Under the pieces are notes generated by a model. It was not told the origin of the DNA, did not search any database, and saw only the letters and a list, made by a program, of their open reading frames with translations. Below, one piece after another: positions 6,478 to 11,554 of a stretch of DNA of 11,554 nucleotides. The position numbers and the translations under genes are program-made. The stretch covers positions 1 to 11,554 of the forward strand of contig CAMNGY010000009.1 in the NCBI GenBank assembly GCA_946538795.1, in the 5' to 3' direction. Within the stretch, counting starts at the first letter, position 1. Each line of letters starts with the position of its first letter. The stretch is from an uncultured Treponema sp. (lineage in GTDB: Bacteria > Spirochaetota > Spirochaetia > Treponematales > Treponemataceae).

Positions 6478-8084
6478 TTGCATTCATAGACAATAAGGAC
6501 AGCTTTACTTTTAATATCGTGCAGAGCTTGGAGCGGGTATCGGGAGACAGGGTCTGTGTTTTCCGCTCCGAGGAGGCCTCAATAGATGAGATTGAGGCTG
6601 CGGGACCGAGCCATGTCATAGTCGGGCCGGGACCAGGACGGCCTGACGAGGCCGGGATCTCTGTTGAGGCGATAAGGCATTTTGCGGGGAAAGTTCCGGT
6701 GCTTGGAATTTGCCTTGGGCATCAGGCGATTGCGGCGGCGTTCGGGGCTAAGATAGTCGGGGCGAAATATATCCGGCACGGGATAGTCGAGGAGATAAAG
6801 ACGGATGGCCGGGGTATTTTCAGGGGCATTGGGATGAAGGGAAGCTTTACCCGCTACCATTCGCTTGTCGTTGACGAGGCGACGTTGCCGGCGGATTTTG
6901 AAGTTTCTGCCCGTGCGAAGGACGGCGACGTAATGGGGATCCGGCATAAGAAATACGTGCTGGAAGGTGTCCAGTTTCACCCGGAAAGCATTGCGAGCGA
7001 GAAGGGCGACATGCTGTTTAAGGCATTCCTGAATTACAGCAGGGAGAACATCTCTCATGTCCTTATCTTGAACCAGCTGATCGACAAGAAAAAGAGCCTG
7101 TCCCGCGAGCAGGCGGCTAGTTTCATAGGAGAGCTTACTGACGGGACCATGGATGAGCGGGTGGCTTCTTCCGTACTTACAGCTATGGCCTCCAGGGGGC
7201 TTCCTACCAGCGAAGAGATGTCCGGGGCCGCGGAGGTCATGCTCAAAAAGAAAACCAAGTTTCCGCTTGATGTTCATGGACTTGCGGAGATTGTGGGAAC
7301 GGGAGGAGACGGAAAAGGAAGCTTCAACATATCCTCCATGTCCGCATTGGTCGCGGCTAGCTGTGGCCAGGTGATGGCGAAGCACGGGAACCGCGCTGTT
7401 TCATCTAAGTCAGGCGCGGCGGACTTCTTTGAGGCTCTGGGCATAAATATCATGGCCAGCCCGGAAAAGACGGCGGAGCTTGTGAGGAGGACGGGCTTCG
7501 GGTTCCTGATGGCACCTGTATACCATTCTGCCATGCGCTTTGCCGCACCCATAAGAAAGGCTCTGGGGATAAAGACGATTTTCAACGTGCTGGGACCGCT
7601 TCTGAATCCAGCTGGTGCGGAATATGAAGTTCTGGGCGTGTACACGAAGGACTTGCTGAAAGATTATGCCCATGCGGCTAAATCCTTGGGGGCAAAGCGC
7701 GTTATGGTCGTCAACTCCGAGGATGGCTATGATGAGATATCTCCCTGCGCGCCTACTAACGTCTATCAGATGGATGAGAAGGGGCATGAGAATGCGTATG
7801 TAATAAATCCTGCCGATTTCGGAATTTCCGATGCCGATGAGCAGGAGCTTTACGGAGGAAACGGGAGCGACAATGCCAAGCTCGCGTTAGAAGTCCTGGG
7901 CGGTGCTGGCCGGCGGACAATACGTTATGCGGTGGGATTGAATGCAGGGGCTGTGCTGTACCTTTGCGGTAAGGTCAGGACCCTTAAGGAAGGCTATGCT
8001 ATGGCTGTTTCCGCGATAGAGTCCGGAAAGGCGCTTGAAAAGCTGAAGGAAGTCCAGAAGGTCAGCGGGGATCTGAATGCGTGA
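6474..8084 (+). CDS. trpGD: TrpGD fusion: anthranilate synthase amidotransferase and anthranilate phosphoribosyltransferase
   Basis: This 536-residue protein joins two enzymes. Residues 1 to about 192 are a class I glutamine amidotransferase that feeds ammonia to TrpE. It shows IDNKDSFTFNIV, GPGPGRPDEAG, GICLGHQAI with nucleophile Cys80, and GVQFHPES with His169 and Glu171 completing the triad. Residues of about 197-536 are TrpD, which transfers phosphoribosyl from PRPP to anthranilate: GTGGDGKGSFNIS (from 275) binds the diphosphate, followed by KHGNRAVSSKSGAAD, GFGFLMAPVYHSAM and FNVLGPLLNPA. The usual VHGxDGLDE segment reads NSEDGYDEIS. The linker between the halves is short, as in the enterobacterial fusion. 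The 4-bp ATGA overlap with trpE and the strong AAGGAGG (6461-6467) favour coupled, near-equal synthesis of the two anthranilate synthase subunits. Confidence 0.96.
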   Translation: MIAFIDNKDSFTFNIVQSLERVSGDRVCVFRSEEASIDEIEAAGPSHVIVGPGPGRPDEAGISVEAIRHFAGKVPVLGICLGHQAIAAAFGAKIVGAKYIRHGIVEEIKTDGRGIFRGIGMKGSFTRYHSLVVDEATLPADFEVSARAKDGDVMGIRHKKYVLEGVQFHPESIASEKGDMLFKAFLNYSRENISHVLILNQLIDKKKSLSREQAASFIGELTDGTMDERVASSVLTAMASRGLPTSEEMSGAAEVMLKKKTKFPLDVHGLAEIVGTGGDGKGSFNISSMSALVAASCGQVMAKHGNRAVSSKSGAADFFEALGINIMASPEKTAELVRRTGFGFLMAPVYHSAMRFAAPIRKALGIKTIFNVLGPLLNPAGAEYEVLGVYTKDLLKDYAHAAKSLGAKRVMVVNSEDGYDEISPCAPTNVYQMDEKGHENAYVINPADFGISDADEQELYGGNGSDNAKLALEVLGGAGRRTIRYAVGLNAGAVLYLCGKVRTLKEGYAMAVSAIESGKALEKLKEVQKVSGDLNA

Positions 8085-9585
8085 TATACTTTCACAGATC
8101 GTAGAAAAACGAAGGAATGACATTGCCCGTCTGGGCTATGATTTTTCCGTTTCTCTTCCTAAGAAGCGCAACAGGCCGGTCCGTCCGTTTTTGGAAAGCC
8201 GGGGTGTCATTCTGGAAGTGAAGAGGGCCTCGCCGAGCAAGGGGGATATTTCCCCTGACCTGGATCCGGCAAAGACGGCCCTCTCATACGCGGAGTCCGG
8301 CGCCAGGGCAATCTCGTGCCTGACTGAGAAAAACTATTTCAAGGGATCCCTTGACGACTTGCTTTGTGTGTGCCGTGCAGTCGACGACTTTGCTGATGCG
8401 ACGGGGGGCACTGCTCCTGCCGTACTGCGCAAGGACTTTCTCTTGTCCGCGGAGGAGGTGGACGTTTCCTACAGGGCCGGGGCTGATGCGGTCCTTCTTA
8501 TTGCCAGGATTCTTCCTGAGCAAAAGCTTCTGGAGATGGCTCAGGAAGTCGCAAGGCTGGGAATGACGGCGCTGATAGAGGTCCGAACAGAGGAGGATTT
8601 GGAAAAGCTTGGCTTCCTTTCTTCCAGGATGGATGCGGGAAAAATCGTATGCGGGGTGAACAGCAGGGATTTGGCGACTTTCAGGATAGATCTGCTACGG
8701 CCAAGCATGATGACTGGACGGATTCGAAAGATAATGGGCGATGACGTGCGCATTATTTTTGAGAGCGGTGTGACAAGCTATGAGTGTGCCTCATCAGTGG
8801 GTGCGATGGGCTTCAGCGGGCTCTTGCTGGGTGAGGCCGCTGCAAAGAATCCGTCCCTTCGGAAAGGCCTGGTGGACTCGTTTATGGCCGCAGTTCCAAC
8901 AAGAAATTCCGCCTTTTGGAAGGCGTATGCGGAAAGTCTTCCCTTGCTGGGCCAGGATGAGAAAACTGTTCCCAAGGTTAAGGTTTGTGGCCTTACCCGC
9001 ATTGAGGATGCTGTCCTTGCCCATAAGATGGGGGCAAGTTTCCTGGGATTCGTCTTTGCGGGGCCTTTTGAGCGGAGCATCACGCGCGAAAACCGCCTTT
9101 CCGCTTTGATTCCGGGATTGAAAGCCCTTGATGTAAAAAAAGTGGCAGTCGTCACAGATTTGGATTCTGAGGAGGGAAAGCTTGCCGTCCAGCTTGTGAA
9201 GGATGGCGTCTTTACGCTGCTCCAGTTCCACAAGATTCCTTATGAGAAGGTCGGTGCTGACCTTCGGACCCTTCCGCATTATTTTGCGACTGACAGTTTG
9301 GCAGGTTATGAGAAGCTTGTATCAAAGGGCGAGATGCGGGTCCTTTTGGATTCGAAGCGCCTTGCGGCTGATGCTGACGGCACACCTACGGAAAACACGG
9401 TCTACGGATTAAGTTGGATTGCCGGTGGAATAAATCCTGAAAATGTTTTATACATTATGGATCGTTTCTCACCGGAGCTGATTGATTTGTCGGGCGGGAT
9501 TGAGGACGAGGGCTTCGTTGGTATAAAGAACGAGGATAAAATGAGGAGTTTGATGATGAAGGTAGGAGCTGTACATGAGCGATAA
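8077..9585 (+). CDS. trpCF: TrpCF fusion: indole-3-glycerol-phosphate synthase and phosphoribosylanthranilate isomerase
   Basis: Two TIM-barrel enzymes are joined in 502 residues. TrpC (about 1-268) forms the indole ring. It shows LEVKRASPSKGDI with Glu47, Lys49 and Lys55, LRKDF with Lys119, IEV with Glu168, CGVNSRDL with Asn195, ESGV, and the GFSGLLLGEA phosphate site. TrpF (about 300-500) performs the preceding Amadori rearrangement. It shows KVCGLTRIEDA with catalytic Cys304, VLLDS with candidate acid Asp425, IAGGINPENV and a C-terminal DLSGGIEDE. A linker of about 30 residues separates the barrels, whereas in the E. coli fusion they almost abut. The TrpF half departs from consensus in places: QFHK for QLHG, and no clear GGTG before the tryptophan in LSW. 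The gene overlaps trpGD by 8 bp (ATGCGTGA) and trpB by 11 bp. The TrpC half is certain; the TrpF half is confident but diverged. Confidence 0.94.
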   Translation: MRDILSQIVEKRRNDIARLGYDFSVSLPKKRNRPVRPFLESRGVILEVKRASPSKGDISPDLDPAKTALSYAESGARAISCLTEKNYFKGSLDDLLCVCRAVDDFADATGGTAPAVLRKDFLLSAEEVDVSYRAGADAVLLIARILPEQKLLEMAQEVARLGMTALIEVRTEEDLEKLGFLSSRMDAGKIVCGVNSRDLATFRIDLLRPSMMTGRIRKIMGDDVRIIFESGVTSYECASSVGAMGFSGLLLGEAAAKNPSLRKGLVDSFMAAVPTRNSAFWKAYAESLPLLGQDEKTVPKVKVCGLTRIEDAVLAHKMGASFLGFVFAGPFERSITRENRLSALIPGLKALDVKKVAVVTDLDSEEGKLAVQLVKDGVFTLLQFHKIPYEKVGADLRTLPHYFATDSLAGYEKLVSKGEMRVLLDSKRLAADADGTPTENTVYGLSWIAGGINPENVLYIMDRFSPELIDLSGGIEDEGFVGIKNEDKMRSLMMKVGAVHER

Positions 9586-10900
9586 TGGTTTCTTTGACAA
9601 TTATGGCGGAAAATATGTGGCGGAAGTTTTGCGCCGTCCTCTTGACGAGCTGGAGATTGCGTTCAGGGAGGCTATGTCCGACGGAGAATTTCTCAGGGAG
9701 CTGGAGACGATTCGTCGTGACTATATTGGCCGTGAGACGCCCTTGTACTTTGCACCGACAGCTACGAAACTGCTTGGAGGTGCGCAGATTTACATAAAGC
9801 TTGAAGGTCTTGCGAATACCGGTGCCCACAAGATTAACAATGCGATCGGTCAGTGCCTTCTTGCAAAACGGATGGGTAAGACGAGGATAATAGCAGAGAC
9901 AGGGGCGGGGCAGCACGGTCTGGCGACTGCGGCCGCATGCGCGAAGCTGGGGCTGGACTGCACGGTTTATATGGGTGAGGTAGATGTGCGCCGGCAGCAA
10001 CCGAATGTTGCCGCGATGGAGTTGTATGGGGCAAAGGTAAAGCCCGTAACGAGCGGCAGCCGGACGCTTAAGGATGCCGTGAACGAGGCGATGCGTGACT
10101 GGGCCGCACATCCTGACAATACTCATTATGTACTTGGCAGCGCACTGGGGCCTGCACCGTTTCCGGATATAGTCCGGGAATTCCAAAGCGTCATAGGAAG
10201 AGAGGTGAAGAGGCAGTGTGAGGAGCGTGGGGTAAAGATAGGGGCCATGGTTGCCTGTGTTGGCGGAGGCTCGAATTCAATAGGTTTTTTTGAGCCTTTC
10301 ATAAATCAGAAGGTGCCTCGCCTTATTGGTGCCGAGGCCGGAGGAATAGGGCCAGGTGTCGGTGAGAATGCGAGCAGGATGACAGGCAGTGCCGCCCGCG
10401 ATGGGATAATGCAAGGATATAAAAGCCGCTTCCTGCTTGATGAGGATGGGCAGGCTTTGCCAACGCGCTCAATCAGCGCCGGACTTGATTACTGCGGTAT
10501 AGGTCCCCAGCTTGCTGCGCTCGGAAAGAGCGGAAGGGTGGAATTTACCTCGGTCCTGGACAAGGATGCCCTTGAAGCTGTCCGCTTCTTTGCAAGGAAC
10601 GAGGGAATCCTTTTTGCGCTGGAGTCAGCGCATGCGGGTGCGGCGGCAATGAAGATTGCCCGTGAGGTTCCCAAGGATCAGGCTGTCATAATAAACATGA
10701 GCGGAAGGGGTGATAAGGATGTGTTCATAACCAGTCCCGTATTCCGGCCAAATGAGTGGCTTGATTTCCTCCATGCGGAGATTGGGCGGCTGGAAAGCAA
10801 GAAGGATATACATGAAGCGGAGATAATGTCAGTGCGTGCAGGCGCGGAGGCTGATTCTTCCCGTCAAGATAAGGGCACTGGCTGTACGAAGGAGAATTAA
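9575..10900 (+). CDS. trpB: TrpB, tryptophan synthase beta chain (divergent, long C-terminal tail)
   Basis: TrpB is a PLP enzyme that condenses indole with serine to give tryptophan, working in a complex with TrpA. The 441-residue protein starts at ATG 9575 after AGGAG (9564-9568) and overlaps trpCF by 11 bp. Core motifs are NTGAHKINN with PLP-binding Lys86, ETGAGQHG with catalytic Glu108, GGGSNSIG for the PLP phosphate, SAGLDY with Asp305, ALESAHAG, and MSGRGDKD with Ser376. Several nearly constant residues differ: GLAN for DLNH before TGAHK, GPAP for GPHP, GENAS for GEHGA, and CGIGPQL for PxVGPxH. A tail of about 57 residues follows DKDVF, some 40 longer than in E. coli, and is charged and polar. 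The catalytic residues are intact, so it should be active. It has the canonical TrpB1-type motifs rather than those of TrpB2. Confidence 0.94.
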   Translation: MSDNGFFDNYGGKYVAEVLRRPLDELEIAFREAMSDGEFLRELETIRRDYIGRETPLYFAPTATKLLGGAQIYIKLEGLANTGAHKINNAIGQCLLAKRMGKTRIIAETGAGQHGLATAAACAKLGLDCTVYMGEVDVRRQQPNVAAMELYGAKVKPVTSGSRTLKDAVNEAMRDWAAHPDNTHYVLGSALGPAPFPDIVREFQSVIGREVKRQCEERGVKIGAMVACVGGGSNSIGFFEPFINQKVPRLIGAEAGGIGPGVGENASRMTGSAARDGIMQGYKSRFLLDEDGQALPTRSISAGLDYCGIGPQLAALGKSGRVEFTSVLDKDALEAVRFFARNEGILFALESAHAGAAAMKIAREVPKDQAVIINMSGRGDKDVFITSPVFRPNEWLDFLHAEIGRLESKKDIHEAEIMSVRAGAEADSSRQDKGTGCTKEN

Positions 10901-10901
10901 G

Positions 10902-11554
10902 ATGAGCAGGATAAAATTGATGTCACATCTGGTCGCCGGCTATCCGACCGATGCCCTTGCCCTTGTTGCTGCCCGCGCACTGGTAAAAGGCGGGGCTGGC
11001 ATACTCGAAGTCCAGCTTCCTTTTTCCGATCCGAGCGCGGATGGGCCTGCCATACAGACTGCGTGTACGAAAGTTCTGGAGAGGGGCTACAGGACCGCGG
11101 ACGGCTTGCGTTTTATTGCTCAGGTTCATTCGGAATTTCAGCAAATTCCAATCTATCTGATGAGCTACGGAAGCCTTGTCTATACGCCGGGTGTCGACGC
11201 TTTCTGCAAAAAGGCGGCGGAAGCGGGCGTTAAAGGGATGATTATCCCTGACTTGCCTTTTGACTTTGACGAAGGGCTGACAAGCGCCTGTAAAAAATAC
11301 GGAATGGTGAATATTCCTGTTGCGGCACCGTCTATGAGCCGGGAGCGGTTGGAGAAGCTTGCCGGTGCGGGCTTTCCCTATATTTATGCCGCGCTTCGCA
11401 CGGGAATAACCGGTACGGATACGGCCATCGGTTCCGATACGCTCGATTTCCTGAAGAAGGTAAGCGGGGGCGGAAGCAAGGTTTACGGAGGTTTCGGAAT
11501 TTCAAACGGTAATCAGGCCAAGGCGCTGGCGGGTTCCGTTGAGGCCATCGTGGC
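10902..11554 (+). CDS. trpA: TrpA, tryptophan synthase alpha chain (3' end cut off)
   Basis: TrpA splits indole-3-glycerol phosphate into indole and glyceraldehyde-3-phosphate and channels the indole to TrpB. The frame stays open to the window edge, giving 217 residues of a usual length near 250-265. Motifs are LEVQLPFSDPSADGPAIQ with catalytic Glu36 and Asp47 (spaced 11 apart, as Glu49 and Asp60 in E. coli), IIPDLPFD, RTGITGTDT, and GGFGISN for the phosphate. ATG 10902 follows the trpB stop after one base and has AAGGAG (10889-10894) at 7 nt. Counted back from the catalytic glutamate, the protein lacks about 13 N-terminal residues, the first helix of the classical enzyme. No upstream in-frame start could restore them without running into trpB. 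Confidence 0.93.
   Translation, partial: MSRIKLMSHLVAGYPTDALALVAARALVKGGAGILEVQLPFSDPSADGPAIQTACTKVLERGYRTADGLRFIAQVHSEFQQIPIYLMSYGSLVYTPGVDAFCKKAAEAGVKGMIIPDLPFDFDEGLTSACKKYGMVNIPVAAPSMSRERLEKLAGAGFPYIYAALRTGITGTDTAIGSDTLDFLKKVSGGGSKVYGGFGISNGNQAKALAGSVEAIV

Noticed and set aside
6579..7385. 268-residue open frame antisense to trpGD
   Set aside because: A shadow of the trpG-trpD coding strand, with composition expected from the complement of GC-rich codons.
9455..10186. 243-residue open frame antisense to the trpCF end and trpB start
   Set aside because: It crosses two well-supported coding regions and has no motif.
1..11554. Search by eye for mobile elements, CRISPR repeats, tRNA genes and riboswitches
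   Set aside because: No direct-repeat array, terminal inverted repeats around a transposase, cloverleaf or known riboswitch motif was seen. Nearly all of the window is coding.

Overview
This window looks like a stretch of ordinary chromosome from a free-living or gut-associated bacterium. The best guess is a spirochaete of the genus Treponema. That rests on family resemblance recalled from memory (the MiaB N-terminus, the C-terminal half of FolD, and a folD-folE2-miaB neighbourhood); no search was run, so I hold it only moderately. By eye the coding DNA is moderately GC-rich. No tRNA, rRNA, CRISPR array, insertion sequence, integrase or phage gene was seen.

Layout. (1) Positions 1-3008, plus strand: the 3' part of folD (truncated by the window edge), folE2 overlapping it, and miaB 33 bp later. 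The first two make one-carbon carriers and the pterin precursor; the third modifies tRNA. (2) Positions 3005-3688, minus strand: an RluA-family pseudouridine synthase facing miaB. The two stop codons share one CTAG. (3) Positions 3722-4891, plus strand: an exported protein with a C-terminal transglutaminase/cysteine-protease-like domain, divergent from the synthase across only 33 bp. (4) Positions 4892-4995: an AT-rich intergenic region with a strong sigma70-type promoter and a perfect 7-bp inverted repeat just before trpE. (5) Positions 4996-11554: a tightly packed tryptophan operon, trpE, trpGD (fusion), trpCF (fusion), trpB and trpA (cut by the window edge).

The trp genes cover every step from chorismate to tryptophan. 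TrpE with the TrpG half makes anthranilate, the TrpD half adds phosphoribosyl, the TrpF half isomerises, the TrpC half closes the indole ring, and TrpA/TrpB release indole and join it to serine. Junctions are overlaps of 4, 8 and 11 bp and a 1-bp gap, each with a purine-rich ribosome-binding site, so translational coupling is likely. Gene order and both fusions match the enterobacterial operon. The proteins differ from the enterobacterial ones in detail: a TrpC-TrpF linker, a TrpA without its first helix, and a TrpB with several unusual residues and a long tail. The predicted leader is only about 35 nt and has no leader peptide, so the inverted repeat is the main candidate control site.

I found no clearly novel multi-gene system. 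The points most worth a second look are the trp promoter/inverted-repeat region, the divergent TrpA/TrpB pair, the exported transglutaminase-like protein, and the insertion in MiaB.
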